This document shows, piece by piece, positions 1 through 9,340 of a DNA stretch of 49,343 bases. The stretch is from assembly GCA_903970305.1 (NCBI GenBank), contig CAJCID010000158.1:1-49343 (forward strand), in the 5' to 3' direction. Made by a program: the position numbers and the translations under genes. Origin of the DNA: Rhodospirillales bacterium (GTDB lineage Bacteria > Pseudomonadota > Gammaproteobacteria > Burkholderiales > Burkholderiaceae_D). The notes beneath the pieces are model-generated. The model made no database searches, was not told the origin of the DNA, and worked only from the letters and a program-made list of their open reading frames with translations. How positions within the stretch are numbered: the first letter of the stretch is position 1; every line of letters begins with the position of its first letter.

Positions 1-318
1 GTGCGCTTCCTGGCGGGCGCTGTGCCCGGGCACGCCGCCGGGGACAATGCCACCCCGGCCCAGTCGCGGTTACGCCTACGCATTCCGGCGAGCGCCCTGT
101 TTCACTCGGGCAACGAGCCTGCGGTCTGGCTGATCCGGCCGACCGACCACCAGCTCGAACTCCGCACGGTGCGCGTGGCCGGCTACGGCGAGTCCGATGT
201 ACAGATCGAGTCCGGTCTCGCTGAGGGAGATCTCGTGGTTGCGTCCGGTGTCCACACGGTCACCCAAGGCGAGGTGGTCAACCCGGCACCTCTCGCACCC
301 CGGCGCGCGGCGCCGTGA
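1..318 (+). CDS. RND efflux periplasmic adaptor, C-terminal fragment
   Basis: This is the 3' end of a gene cut by the window edge; the first GTG is probably an internal valine codon, because the frame is open to base 1. The visible 105 residues look like the last beta-rich part of an HlyD/AcrA-type membrane-fusion protein: a run reading RIPASALF, then a segment of the form 'vrv.gygesdvqIesGLaeGDlVVasGvhtvtqGe', the usual end of the membrane-proximal domain. Such adaptors link an inner-membrane RND pump to the outer-membrane channel. Its stop overlaps the GTG start of the RND permease by 4 bases (GTGA), so the two are translationally coupled. Family assignment is firm from the ending plus context; substrate is unknown. 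Confidence 0.85.
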   Translation: MRFLAGAVPGHAAGDNATPAQSRLRLRIPASALFHSGNEPAVWLIRPTDHQLELRTVRVAGYGESDVQIESGLAEGDLVVASGVHTVTQGEVVNPAPLAPRRAAP

Positions 319-3300
319 ACGATCGCTTCAACCTCTCGGCCTGGACGCTGCGCCATCGGGCGCTCGTCATCTACGTGATGGTCGTCGTGGCCGTGCTGGG
401 CCTCATCTCCTACACGGGGTTGGCGCAGTCCGAAGATCCCCCCTTCACCTTCAAGGTGATGGTGATCCAGACCAACTGGCCCGGTGCGACAGCCAAGCAG
501 GTGCAAGAGGAGGTGACCGACCGGATCGCGCGCAAGCTCCAGGAGACGCCGAACGTCGACTTCCTGCGCAGCTACTCAAGGCCCGGCGAGTCGCAGATTT
601 TCTTCAACATCAAGGATTCTGCTCCCACCGCTGACGTGCCTTACACCTGGTACCTGGTGCGCAAGAAGGTCGAAGACATGGTGTTCGAGTTGCCCCAGGG
701 GGTGGTCGGTCCGTTTTTCAACGACGAGTTCGGCGACGTGTATACGAACCTGCTCGCTCTGGAGGGCGACGGCTACACGCCCGCGCAGTTGCATGACTTT
801 GCCGAAGACATCCGTACCGAACTCATACCGGTCAAGGACGTCGCCAAGATCGATCTGATTGGCGACCAGCCCGAGCGCATTTTCATCGAGGTCCAGACGG
901 GGCGCCTGGCGGCCTTGGGTATCTCTCTAGAGGATCTGGGCACGGCGCTCGCCAAGGAGAATGCGGTCAGCGCCTCGGGCGTCTACACGCGAGGAGGGGA
1001 CCGGGTCTACGTGAGGCCCTCTGGCCAGTACGACAGTGCAGAGGCGATCGCCGAGACGGTCTTGCGCATCAACGCGCGGCTGGTGCGGCTTGGCGATATC
1101 GCCCGGGTGCGGCGCGGCTATGCCGATCCGCCCAGCCAGCTCGTGCGCGTCGACGCCCAATCGGTCCTCGGCATGGGGATCACCATGCAAAACAGGGGCG
1201 ATGTGATCGAGCTCGGCCACGCGTTGGACGCGAAGCTCGCCGAGATCCAAAAGAGCCTGCCGGCGGGCCTGAAACTGGTGGAGATCACGAGCATGCCACA
1301 CGCCGTCTCGCGCTCGGTCGACGACTTCGCCGAGGCCGTCGCCGAGGCGATCGGCATCGTGCTCATCGTCTCGCTCGCGAGCCTTGGCCTGCGCACGGGG
1401 CTCGTCGTCGTGATCGGGATCCCCTTTGTGCTGGCAGCGACCGCCTGGCTCATGAAATCGTTCGACGTGGGCCTGCACAAGGTTTCCTTAGGCACGCTCA
1501 TCTTGGCGCTGGGACTTCTGGTGGACGATGCCATCATCGCCATCGAGATGATGAAGGTCAAACTCGAGCAGGGCTGGGATCGCACGCGCGCAGCCGCCTA
1601 CGCCTACAGCAGCACCGCCTTTCCGATGCTCACCGGCACGCTCGTGACGACCGCGGGATTTCTGCCGATCGCGCTCGCCCAGTCGGGGACGGGAGAATAT
1701 ACGCGCTCGATCTTCGAGGTTTCGGCCATCGCCTTGTTGCTCTCGTGGCTTGCGGCCGTCATCGTCATCCCCCTTCTGGGCTATTACCTCCTACCTGAGA
1801 ACCCGGGCGGACTCTCCACTGCCGCACGGGACGCGCCTGCCTGGTGGCACCGCCTCGTTCCGACGGCGCTGCGCCCGGTGCCGCGCTTGCCGCGTGCGAC
1901 GCCCAAGCTCACCCACGAGGGCGAACCAGACGTCTATGACACTCCATTCTATGATCGGCTCAGGCGCGTCTTGGACTGGTGCGTTGGGCAGCGCTTTGTC
2001 GTGCTGATCCTCACAATCGTGCTTTTTTTGGTCGCCATCGCCGGTTTCGGCGCGATCCCCAAGCAATTCTTCCCGAGTTCCGATCGCCCGGAGATCCTGA
2101 TCGATCTGCGCCTGCCCGAGGGGGCTTCGATCAATGCGACACTGGCAGCCGTCGAGAAGATGGAAAAGCTTCTTACAGGCCGGCCCGAGATCGTGAACTT
2201 CGCAAGCTTCGTAGGCTCAGGTGCCCCCCGCTTCTACCTGCCGCTCGACCAGCAGCTCTCCCAGCCCAACTTCGCCCAGTTTCTCGTCACGGCCCAAGAC
2301 GTCCCGGCGCGCGAGAGACTGGCCAGTCTGGTCGCCGCGAAACTCACGAGCGACTTCAGCGAAGCCCATGGACGCATCACGCGCTTGGAGACCGGACCCC
2401 CAGTGGGCTTTCCGGTGCGCTTTCGCGTGAGCGGCAAGGACATCGCGACCGTGCGCGGCATCGCCGAGAAGGTCGCGGCAGTCATGCGTGCCGACAAACG
2501 TCTGCCTAACGTGCAGTTCGACTGGGACGAGCCGGCCGAGCGCAGCGTGCATCTCGAAGTCGATCAGGCCAAGGCCAGTCTCGTGGGCCTGACTTCGGAC
2601 GACGTGGCGCGCTTTCTGAATCTGGCGTTAAGCGGTGCGACCGTGACCCAGTATCGCGAGCGCGACAAGCTGATCGGGGTCGATCTGAGGGCCCCGGTGG
2701 GTGAGCGCATCGATCCGGGCGCGATCACGGAATTGACCATCAAGACTCCCCGTGGCGCCACACTCCCCCTCGGACAGGTGGTGCGCGCGACCGATGGTCT
2801 GGAGTACGGCGTGATCTGGGAACGCGACCGGCAGCCGACGATCACGGTGCAGTCCGACACGAGCCCTGGAGCACAGCCGATCGATGTGACGGGCCAGGTC
2901 GACACCGAGCTCGCCGCGATCAAGAGCGCGCTGCCCTTTGGGTATCACATCGCGATCGGCGGGGCGGTCGAAGAGAATGGCAAGGCGCAGGCCTCGATCA
3001 ACGCACAAATGCCGATCATGGTCTTGGTCGTGCTCACGCTGCTCATGATCCAGCTGCAAAGCGTCTCGCGCGTCTTGATGGTGGTCCTGACCGCCCCACT
3101 CGGACTGATCGGCGTGGTCGTGGCACTGCTCGCATTCGGCAAACCGTTCGGCTTCGTCGCTCTTTTGGGCATCATCGCGATGTTCGGCATCATCATGCGC
3201 AACTCGGTGATTCTCGTGCATCAGATCGACGAGGACATCCGCGCAGGTATCGCCCGCTGGGAGGCGATCGTGGGTGCGACGGTGCGCCGCTTTCGGCCGA

Positions 3301-3494
3301 TCACCTTGACCGCAGCGGCGGCCGTCCTCGCCCTGATCCCGCTTCTGCGGAGTAATTTTTTCGGGCCGATGGCCACGGCGCTGATGGGCGGGATCACGGT
3401 CGCAACGGTCCTGACCCTGTTTTATCTGCCCGCGCTCTATGCCGCCTGGTTCCGGGTCGGCGCGGAGGAACGCAGGCAGGAGGACAAGCCATGA
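315..3494 (+). CDS. RND efflux permease (TriC/HAE-like)
   Basis: A 1059-residue inner-membrane proton-driven pump of the resistance-nodulation-division superfamily. A first transmembrane segment is near residues 17-38. The first large periplasmic domain opens with SEDPPFTFKVMVI, a beginning I associate with the TriC/VmeI-type subgroup rather than AcrB. The TM4 region holds GLLVDDAIIAIEMM, with the adjacent aspartates of the proton relay. A second periplasmic domain (about 570-860) and a closing block of helices complete the usual two-fold repeat. Length is typical. The start is GTG at 315 inside the adaptor stop; the end overlaps the next gene by ATGA. Substrate (biocide, solvent or drug) cannot be read from sequence. 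Confidence 0.93.
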   Translation: MNDRFNLSAWTLRHRALVIYVMVVVAVLGLISYTGLAQSEDPPFTFKVMVIQTNWPGATAKQVQEEVTDRIARKLQETPNVDFLRSYSRPGESQIFFNIKDSAPTADVPYTWYLVRKKVEDMVFELPQGVVGPFFNDEFGDVYTNLLALEGDGYTPAQLHDFAEDIRTELIPVKDVAKIDLIGDQPERIFIEVQTGRLAALGISLEDLGTALAKENAVSASGVYTRGGDRVYVRPSGQYDSAEAIAETVLRINARLVRLGDIARVRRGYADPPSQLVRVDAQSVLGMGITMQNRGDVIELGHALDAKLAEIQKSLPAGLKLVEITSMPHAVSRSVDDFAEAVAEAIGIVLIVSLASLGLRTGLVVVIGIPFVLAATAWLMKSFDVGLHKVSLGTLILALGLLVDDAIIAIEMMKVKLEQGWDRTRAAAYAYSSTAFPMLTGTLVTTAGFLPIALAQSGTGEYTRSIFEVSAIALLLSWLAAVIVIPLLGYYLLPENPGGLSTAARDAPAWWHRLVPTALRPVPRLPRATPKLTHEGEPDVYDTPFYDRLRRVLDWCVGQRFVVLILTIVLFLVAIAGFGAIPKQFFPSSDRPEILIDLRLPEGASINATLAAVEKMEKLLTGRPEIVNFASFVGSGAPRFYLPLDQQLSQPNFAQFLVTAQDVPARERLASLVAAKLTSDFSEAHGRITRLETGPPVGFPVRFRVSGKDIATVRGIAEKVAAVMRADKRLPNVQFDWDEPAERSVHLEVDQAKASLVGLTSDDVARFLNLALSGATVTQYRERDKLIGVDLRAPVGERIDPGAITELTIKTPRGATLPLGQVVRATDGLEYGVIWERDRQPTITVQSDTSPGAQPIDVTGQVDTELAAIKSALPFGYHIAIGGAVEENGKAQASINAQMPIMVLVVLTLLMIQLQSVSRVLMVVLTAPLGLIGVVVALLAFGKPFGFVALLGIIAMFGIIMRNSVILVHQIDEDIRAGIARWEAIVGATVRRFRPITLTAAAAVLALIPLLRSNFFGPMATALMGGITVATVLTLFYLPALYAAWFRVGAEERRQEDKP

Positions 3495-4930
3495 GACCGG
3501 CAAGAGGGGCCAGGTTTCGCCTGGGTATCCTGCTTGGGGTCATGGCGCTCGCAGGGTGCACGCTCGGCCCCGACTTTACGCGGCCCGAGGCCCCTGCCGC
3601 GCAGCAGTACGTGGCAGGTCACGAGCCCCAGTTCTCGGCGCGCTCGGGCGGCGTCGCGCAGAGTTTCGCGCCGGGCACGGCCGCCCCCCGCTGGTGGCAG
3701 GCGTACGGATCGACGACCCTTGACGCCTGGGTCGAAGAGGCCCTCGCGCACAATCCGGATCTGGCCTCGAGCCAGGCAGCCCTGCGCGGGGCAGAGGAGC
3801 TCTTGCGCGCGCAGATCGGCGCGACCGAACTGCCCTTTGCCAGTCTGACTGCCGAAGCTGCCCACGAGCGGGCCATCGGACTGCCGGATTTCGGCCCGCC
3901 GACTGCGCTCTACAAACTCTATGTGGGCGTCTTGAACGTCGGCTACGATCTGGACCTCTTCGGCAGCGTTCGGCGCAGCAACGAGGCAGGCCTTGCCGAG
4001 GTGGAGATGCAAGCCTACGAGCTGCAGGCAGCGCGCCAGAGCCTTGCCGCGAACGTCGTTGCGACGGCGATCCGCTCAGCCGCCCTGAAAAAAGAGGTCG
4101 ACCTGACCGGGCGCCTCGTCGAACTCGCAGAAGAGCAACGCGACATGACGCGCCAGCGTTTTGCTCTGGGTGCCCTGCCCCACCGGGATGTGCTGGAGGC
4201 GATGCGCAGTTATCAGAACGCGGCAGCAGGACTGCCGGCGCTACGGGCCGAGTGGCTGCGCACGCGCCACGCGCTCGCCGTGCTACTGGGCCGCACGCCC
4301 GACGATGCCCCCGTGGATCTCGACTTCGATGGCCTGCAACTACCCCCGTCGATACCGCTTACGCTACCCTCGGAGCTGGTGCACAGCCGGCCGGACATCC
4401 TCGCCGCGGAAGCGAGCCTGCACGCGGCCAACGCGCGCGTGGGCGTGGCGACTGCGAACCTTTACCCGCAATTGCAGCTCGACGGCTCGTGGGGGTCCGA
4501 GTCCTACCAGCGCAGCGAGTTTCTGCGCAGTCCGACGACCGTGTGGGGCATCGCAGCGGGCCTGACCCAGCCCCTCTTTGCAGGGGGATCGCTCATCGGC
4601 CAGGAGCGCGCCGCCAACGCCCAGCTCGAGGCGGCCCGCGAGCGCTATCGGGCCACGGTGCTGAAGGCCTTTCAGAATGTGGCCGATGTGCTACGCACCC
4701 TGGACGAAGATGCCACAACGCTCGCTGCGCGCGAGGACGCCCTGGAAGCCGCTTCGCACTTCTATCTGGAAACGCGCGCGCGCCATGCCCTCGGCGCGCA
4801 GACGGCCCTGGCTGAATTGATGAGCGAGCAGTCCTGGCAGGCAGAGCGCCTCAACCAGCTCGAGAGCGCCTCGGCGCGCCTCGTCGACAGCGCCGCACTC
4901 TTCGAAGCCCTCGGCGCCCCCGAGCGCTAG
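3491..4930 (+). CDS. Outer-membrane efflux lipoprotein, NodT/OprM family
   Basis: A 479-residue TolC-like channel that completes the tripartite pump with the two genes before it. The N-terminus is a lipoprotein signal ending in MALAGC, followed by TLGPDFTRPEAP, the standard start of mature NodT/OprM proteins. Two repeats of the outer membrane efflux domain follow, with long amphipathic helices and the recurring 'l.saraslnaAnarvgvAtAnlYPqlqLdGswG' pattern in the second half. The start overlaps the permease stop by 4 bases. It is the last gene of the operon: the next gene is on the other strand. No specific terminator is obvious in the 42 bases behind it. Confidence 0.93.
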   Translation: MRPARGARFRLGILLGVMALAGCTLGPDFTRPEAPAAQQYVAGHEPQFSARSGGVAQSFAPGTAAPRWWQAYGSTTLDAWVEEALAHNPDLASSQAALRGAEELLRAQIGATELPFASLTAEAAHERAIGLPDFGPPTALYKLYVGVLNVGYDLDLFGSVRRSNEAGLAEVEMQAYELQAARQSLAANVVATAIRSAALKKEVDLTGRLVELAEEQRDMTRQRFALGALPHRDVLEAMRSYQNAAAGLPALRAEWLRTRHALAVLLGRTPDDAPVDLDFDGLQLPPSIPLTLPSELVHSRPDILAAEASLHAANARVGVATANLYPQLQLDGSWGSESYQRSEFLRSPTTVWGIAAGLTQPLFAGGSLIGQERAANAQLEAARERYRATVLKAFQNVADVLRTLDEDATTLAAREDALEAASHFYLETRARHALGAQTALAELMSEQSWQAERLNQLESASARLVDSAALFEALGAPER

Positions 4931-4972
4931 GCTAGGCATGGACGCACGCTACCGCTGCAAACCCAACGTTGC

Positions 4973-5554
4973 TCAGCGCGGCTTCGCCACCGACTCGGTC
5001 CACATCTGCTGGGCGATCAGCCAGCGTCCGCCCGGCCCCTGGCGACAGATCAACACATAGCGCCCGGTCACCGGAAAGGCCGTCCCGTTGCTCTTGCGCG
5101 TGATGATCTCGACAAAATCACCCGCATCAAAAGCCAGATTGCCCGAGTGGGAACTGGTCACGCTTGTCATCGTGATGGCAGGCTTGTTCGCCGCGAGCGC
5201 GGAGGCAAAGAGGGCGCGCAGCGCCGCCGCCCCCGAGATGCGTTCGCCCGAGGTGGGATAAAACTCGGCATCCTTGGCGTAGAGCGCCATCAGGGCATCG
5301 AGGGACTCGGTGTTCCACAGGTGCGCCCACTGTTGCGCGACCAATTGCGCCGGGCCATCGAGGCTCGCCGGTGGCGCGGGCTTGGCCGCTGCATTGGCCC
5401 CTGCACTGGCCGGTACATTGCCCCCTGCAGCCGGGGCCAAAGACTGCTGGGCCGACACGGGCGCACCGGGCGCGAGGCTGCCTAAGACAACGAGCGCCCC
5501 AGAGAGTCGCGCAACGGTCCGATGGGATCGATTCGTCCACCCTGCGTAAGTCAT
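4973..5554 (-). CDS. Secreted NTF2-like / SnoaL-like (DUF4440-type) protein
   Basis: A 193-residue protein. I chose the ATG at 5554 (MTYAGWTNRS) because a hydrophobic export signal follows directly (LSGALVVLGSLAPGAPVSAQ, cleavage near SA-QQ). A longer frame upstream would run through the 13-bp tandem repeat. After an Ala/Pro-rich linker, residues 70-190 resemble the cone-shaped NTF2-like fold: 'aqqWahLWNTESLDALMALYAKDAEFYPtSGerISGaaAlraLF', then a beta-rich half ending in GRWLIAQQMWTE. Members of this group are often called SgcJ/EcaC or nuclear-transport-factor-2-like and have diverse or unknown roles. It is convergent with the efflux operon and divergent from prfB. Function is not inferred. 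Confidence 0.75.
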   Translation of the reverse strand: MTYAGWTNRSHRTVARLSGALVVLGSLAPGAPVSAQQSLAPAAGGNVPASAGANAAAKPAPPASLDGPAQLVAQQWAHLWNTESLDALMALYAKDAEFYPTSGERISGAAALRALFASALAANKPAITMTSVTSSHSGNLAFDAGDFVEIITRKSNGTAFPVTGRYVLICRQGPGGRWLIAQQMWTESVAKPR

Positions 5555-5590
5555 GGAGCGGATACTAAATGCGCAAGGCGCCTGCGTCGA

Positions 5591-5668
5591 GTCCCAAACC
5601 ACGGTCCCAAGCCACGGTCCCAATCCATGGTCCCGCCCCATGGCCCCAACCCACACTCCCAACCCACC
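5591..5668. repeat. 13-bp tandem repeat, six degenerate copies
   Basis: Six consecutive 13-base units, consensus GTCCCAANCCAYG: GTCCCAAACCACG, GTCCCAAGCCACG, GTCCCAATCCATG, GTCCCGCCCCATG, GCCCCAACCCACA, CTCCCAACCCACC. The first three copies are nearly identical and the later ones drift. It sits between the divergent starts of the NTF2-like gene and prfB, where the promoters of both should lie. The unit is not a multiple of three, and I see no protein that uses it. Confidence 0.85.
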
Positions 5669-5750
5669 CCGCAGCCGTCCCACGCCGCTCCCGCCTGGGC
5701 CAAAGAGGGCCTCCAAGGTATACTTTGTGTTTGATCATGTGGTGTGCAAC

Positions 5751-6855
5751 ATGGAAGCAGAACGTCTCAATCTGATCGACTCGAGCCTCTCGGACTTGCG
5801 CGCACGCACGCGCGAGCTGCGGAGGTATCTTTGACTTCGACACGAAAGCCAATCGACTGATCGAAGTCAACCAGGCGCTCGAGGATCCCAAGGTCTGGGA
5901 CGACGCGAAGCGCGCGCAGGAACTCGGCCGGGAAAAAAAAGCGCTGGAGGATGTGGTCCAGATCATCACCTCGCTCGAGGAGGGCCTGAAGGACACGAGC
6001 GAGCTTTTCGCGTTGGCGCGTGAGGAAGAAGACGAGGCGACCCTGGTCGCCCTCGATGCCGACACCCAGAAACTGGGCGCGACCGTCGAGGCGATGGAGT
6101 TTCGACGGATGTTCTCCAATCCCGCCGATCCGCTGAACTGCTTCATCGACATCCAGGCGGGGGCCGGCGGCACCGAGGCGCAGGACTGGGCAGCCATGCT
6201 CGAGCGCCAATACCTGCGCTACGCCGAACGCAAGGGTTTCAAGTCCGAACTGCTCGAGGAGTCCGAAGGCGACACCGCGGGGATCAAGAGCGCGACGATC
6301 AAGGTCATGGGCGATCATGCCTATGGTTATCTGCGCACCGAGACGGGCGTGCACCGGCTGGTGCGCAAGTCGCCCTTCGATTCGGCCGGGGGCCGCCATA
6401 CCTCGTTTGCGAGCGTCTTCGTCTATCCGGAAGTGGACGATTCGATCGAGATCGAGATCAACACGGCCGATCTGCGCATCGACACCTTCCGCGCCTCCGG
6501 CGCGGGCGGCCAGCATATCAACAAGACCGACTCGGCCGTGCGGATCACCCATTTACCCAGCGGCATCGTGGTGCAGTGCCAGAATGACCGCTCGCAGCAC
6601 CGCAACCGCGCCGAGGCGATGGCGATGCTCAAGTCCAAGCTCTATGAGCTCGAGATCCGCAAACGCCAGGCCGAACAGGATAAGCTGGAAGCGTCCAAGA
6701 CCGACGTCGGCTGGGGCCACCAGATCCGCAGCTACGTGCTGGACCAATCGCGCATCAAGGATCTGCGCACCAACGTCGAGATCTCCAACACGGGCAAGGT
6801 CCTCGATGGCGATCTGGATGCGTTCATCGCAGCGAGCTTGAAACAAGGGGTCTAG
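5751..6855 (+). CDS. prfB: Peptide chain release factor 2, programmed +1 frameshift
   Basis: Recognises UGA and UAA stop codons and triggers peptide release on the ribosome. The gene is in two frames: 5751-5831 encodes [12 protein letters not shown]...RRYL and ends at an in-frame TGA (5832-5834). Skipping base 5832 joins it to the frame that continues from GAC at 5833 to 6855, giving about 367 residues, the normal RF2 length. The slip site GGAGGTATCTTTGAC has the internal Shine-Dalgarno-like GGAGG, the CUU slippery codon and UGA-C, as in the classic autoregulatory prfB site. Family landmarks are the SPF recognition motif ([11 protein letters not shown]) and the GGQ catalytic motif ([15 protein letters not shown]). 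An unspliced reading would miss the first 27 residues. Confidence 0.97.
5821..5835 (+). promoter_or_regulatory. prfB programmed +1 ribosomal frameshift site
   Basis: The sequence is GGAGGTATCTTTGAC: an SD-like GGAGG three bases upstream of the CUU codon, followed by UGA and C. Low RF2 lets the ribosome slip +1 on CUU and read on, so the site senses its own product. Spacing matches the well-studied enterobacterial site. Confidence 0.95.
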
Positions 6856-7026
6856 GGACAAGGCAATCGCGGCGCCTCCGAGCGGGGTGCAAGCAGAGTA
6901 GAGGTTCCGGGATCACAGGAACGGATCATAGGTAACGGCTCATAGGTCATTGAGGGCAACGAGAAGACACGGCGCAGGGACATCCGGCAAAGGAAGGGGT
7001 CCCTGGCCATATCAGGAGGGCATACC

Positions 7027-7803
7027 ATGGAAGTCGTCATTCTTACCGGCGCTTCGCGCGGACTCGGCGCAGCCCTTGCGGACCAGTTGCTCTCTTCGGA
7101 GCGACGCCTGGTGTGCATCGCGCGCAAACCCAATCCCCTTCTGGAGCAGAAGGCCAGAGACCGCAAAGCGTGGCTCGACTATTACCTGCAGGATCTGACC
7201 GAGATCGAGGCCTCGGACATGCTCGCCCAGTCGATCTGTGACGAGCTCCCGGCCGATGCCAGCCGGCTTACGCTCATCAACAATGCGGGCATGGTCGAAC
7301 CCGTTGCCCGAGCGAGCGCGCTGCCCAACGATCAACTGGTGCGTGCTTTGAACCTGAACGTCGCAGCGGCGATGCTCTTCAGTTCGCGATTCTTAAAGGG
7401 GACCGAGGATTTCGCCGGGGAGCGGCGCATCCTGAATATCTCCTCGGGCGCCGCCCGGTCGCCCTATGCCGGCTGGAGCGTCTACTGCGCGACCAAGGCC
7501 GCCCTCGACATGTTTTCACGCTGCGTCAAGCTCGAGGAAGCGGTGCGGCCCAATCCGGCGCGCATCGTCTCCCTGGCGCCGGGAGTCGTCGACACCGACA
7601 TGCAAGCGACCGTGCGCGAACTCGATCCGGAGGATTTTCCGAACGTCGAGCGGTTTCGCAACCTGAAGGCGACCAACCAGCTCGCGAGCGCCGAGGAAGC
7701 CGCCCGGCGCATCGTGCTCTACATGGCGCGCGCCGACTTCGGAACCACCGAGGTCGACGATGTACGCAACTACTCCACTTCGAGCGAACAGCCCTCATCA
7801 TGA
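7027..7803 (+). CDS. Short-chain dehydrogenase/reductase
   Basis: A 258-residue Rossmann-fold oxidoreductase. Residues 6-14 read TGASRGLGA, the cofactor-binding TGxxxGxG motif. NNAG lies near residue 84. The catalytic Ser and Tyr-x-x-x-Lys appear in [23 protein letters not shown]. The sequence fits the 'classical' SDRs related to sepiapterin/benzil reductases (YueD-like), probably NADPH-dependent; the substrate is unknown. The start is supported by AGGAGGG ten bases upstream. Its stop overlaps the lysS ATG (ATGA at 7800-7803), so the two are co-translated although no functional link is known. It is inserted between prfB and lysS, which are commonly direct neighbours. Confidence 0.88.
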   Translation: MEVVILTGASRGLGAALADQLLSSERRLVCIARKPNPLLEQKARDRKAWLDYYLQDLTEIEASDMLAQSICDELPADASRLTLINNAGMVEPVARASALPNDQLVRALNLNVAAAMLFSSRFLKGTEDFAGERRILNISSGAARSPYAGWSVYCATKAALDMFSRCVKLEEAVRPNPARIVSLAPGVVDTDMQATVRELDPEDFPNVERFRNLKATNQLASAEEAARRIVLYMARADFGTTEVDDVRNYSTSSEQPSS

Positions 7804-9332
7804 ACGATACGACGGCCCCAGGGGGCCCGCCAGACGAGCCCATCGACGAGAACCAGATCATCGCCGAGCGCCGTGCCAAGCTCGCTGAGATCCGGCGTCA
7901 GGGCATCGCCTATCCAAACGATTTTCGGCCCACCCATCAAAGCGCAGCACTGCACGAGGCCTTCGATGCCATGGACCCCGAGGTTCTCGCCGGCCGCGCC
8001 GAACGCGTGGTCGTGGCCGGGCGCATCATGCTCAAGCGCATCATGGGCAAGGCGAGCTTCGCCACGATCCAGGATGCGAGCGGGCGGATCCAGCTCTACA
8101 TCAAGGCCGATGCGCTCGGCGCCCATGCCTATGCACTCTTCAAGCATTGGGACCTGGGCGATATCGTCGGGGCTGAGGGGCTGCTGTTCATCACGCGCAC
8201 GGGCGAGCTCTCGGTGCATGTCGAGAGCCTGCGCCTTCTGACCAAGGCGCTCCGCCCGCTACCCGACAAGTTTCACGGCATCGCCGACCAGGAACTGCGT
8301 TATCGCCAGCGCTATGTGGACCTGATTGTCGAGGACTCCACGCGCGCGAGGTTCATCGCACGCTCGAAGGCCATCACCTCGATTCGCCAGTACATGAACC
8401 AGAACGGATTTCTCGAGGTCGAGACCCCGATGCTGCACCCGATCCCCGGAGGAGCCGCAGCCCGGCCCTTTGTGACCCATCACAATGCGCTCGACATGGA
8501 TATGTTCCTGCGGATCGCGCCCGAACTGTACTTAAAGCGCCTGGTCGTGGGCGGCTTCGAGCGCGTCTTTGAGATCAACCGGAACTTCCGCAACGAGGGG
8601 ACCTCGCCGCGCCACAATCCGGAATTCACGATGCTCGAGTTCTATGCGGCCTATACGGACTATCGCTGGATCATGGACTTCACCGAGGCCATGATCCGCC
8701 AGGCGGCCGTGGATGCCCGGGGCACGGCGGCCCTTTCCTATCAGGGACGGCTGCTCGATCTGTCGCAACCCTTCGAGCGCCTGTCGATTCGTGCCGCAAT
8801 CCAGCGCCATGCGCCAGACTATGGCGAGAGCGCGTTGGACGACGTCGAGTTCTTGCGCCAGGCGCTCAAGCGCCATCACGTCGACGTCGATGCGGCGCCT
8901 CTTGCGCACGCGGGGGTGGGGGCATTGCAGCTCGCCCTCTTCGAAGCGGTCGCCGAGTCCAAGCTCTGGAATCCGACCTTCATCACCGACTACCCGGCCG
9001 AGGTCTCGCCGCTCGCACGCGCCTCCGACAGCGTGCCTGGCATGACCGATCGTTTTGAATTGTTCATCACCGGGCGCGAAATGGCCAACGGATTCTCCGA
9101 ACTGAACGATCCGGAAGATCAGGCCGAGCGTTTTCGGAGGCAGTCGCAGGCCAAGGAAGCCGGCGATGAGGAGGCGATGTTCTACGACGCGGACTATATC
9201 CGGGCCCTGGAATACGGGCTGCCGCCGACCGGGGGCTGCGGCGTGGGTATCGACCGCATCGTGATGCTCTTGACGGATTCGCCGAACATCCGCGATGTGA
9301 TCCTTTTCCCCCATATGCGACGCGAGGACTGA
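7800..9332 (+). CDS. lysS: Lysyl-tRNA synthetase, class II
   Basis: Charges tRNA-Lys with lysine in the cytoplasm. The 510 residues contain an N-terminal OB-fold anticodon-binding domain ([23 protein letters not shown]) and a class II catalytic core. The core has motif 2 ([18 protein letters not shown]), the preceding [12 protein letters not shown] segment and motif 3 near the C-terminus ([13 protein letters not shown]). Length is typical. The ATG overlaps the SDR stop. The [14 protein letters not shown]-terminus is of a kind I associate with betaproteobacteria. mnmD follows 8 bases later, so lysS probably heads or shares an operon with tRNA-modification genes. Confidence 0.97.
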   Translation: MNDTTAPGGPPDEPIDENQIIAERRAKLAEIRRQGIAYPNDFRPTHQSAALHEAFDAMDPEVLAGRAERVVVAGRIMLKRIMGKASFATIQDASGRIQLYIKADALGAHAYALFKHWDLGDIVGAEGLLFITRTGELSVHVESLRLLTKALRPLPDKFHGIADQELRYRQRYVDLIVEDSTRARFIARSKAITSIRQYMNQNGFLEVETPMLHPIPGGAAARPFVTHHNALDMDMFLRIAPELYLKRLVVGGFERVFEINRNFRNEGTSPRHNPEFTMLEFYAAYTDYRWIMDFTEAMIRQAAVDARGTAALSYQGRLLDLSQPFERLSIRAAIQRHAPDYGESALDDVEFLRQALKRHHVDVDAAPLAHAGVGALQLALFEAVAESKLWNPTFITDYPAEVSPLARASDSVPGMTDRFELFITGREMANGFSELNDPEDQAERFRRQSQAKEAGDEEAMFYDADYIRALEYGLPPTGGCGVGIDRIVMLLTDSPNIRDVILFPHMRRED

Positions 9333-9340
9333 TTCCACCG

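Noticed and set aside
5591-5668. Possible CRISPR array
   Set aside because: The 13-bp units are contiguous with no spacers, and no cas genes are present.
5751-5834. prfB read as a pseudogene with an early stop codon
   Set aside because: The in-frame TGA sits in a textbook programmed +1 frameshift site (GGAGG, CUU, UGA-C) and the downstream frame is intact to the normal RF2 length.
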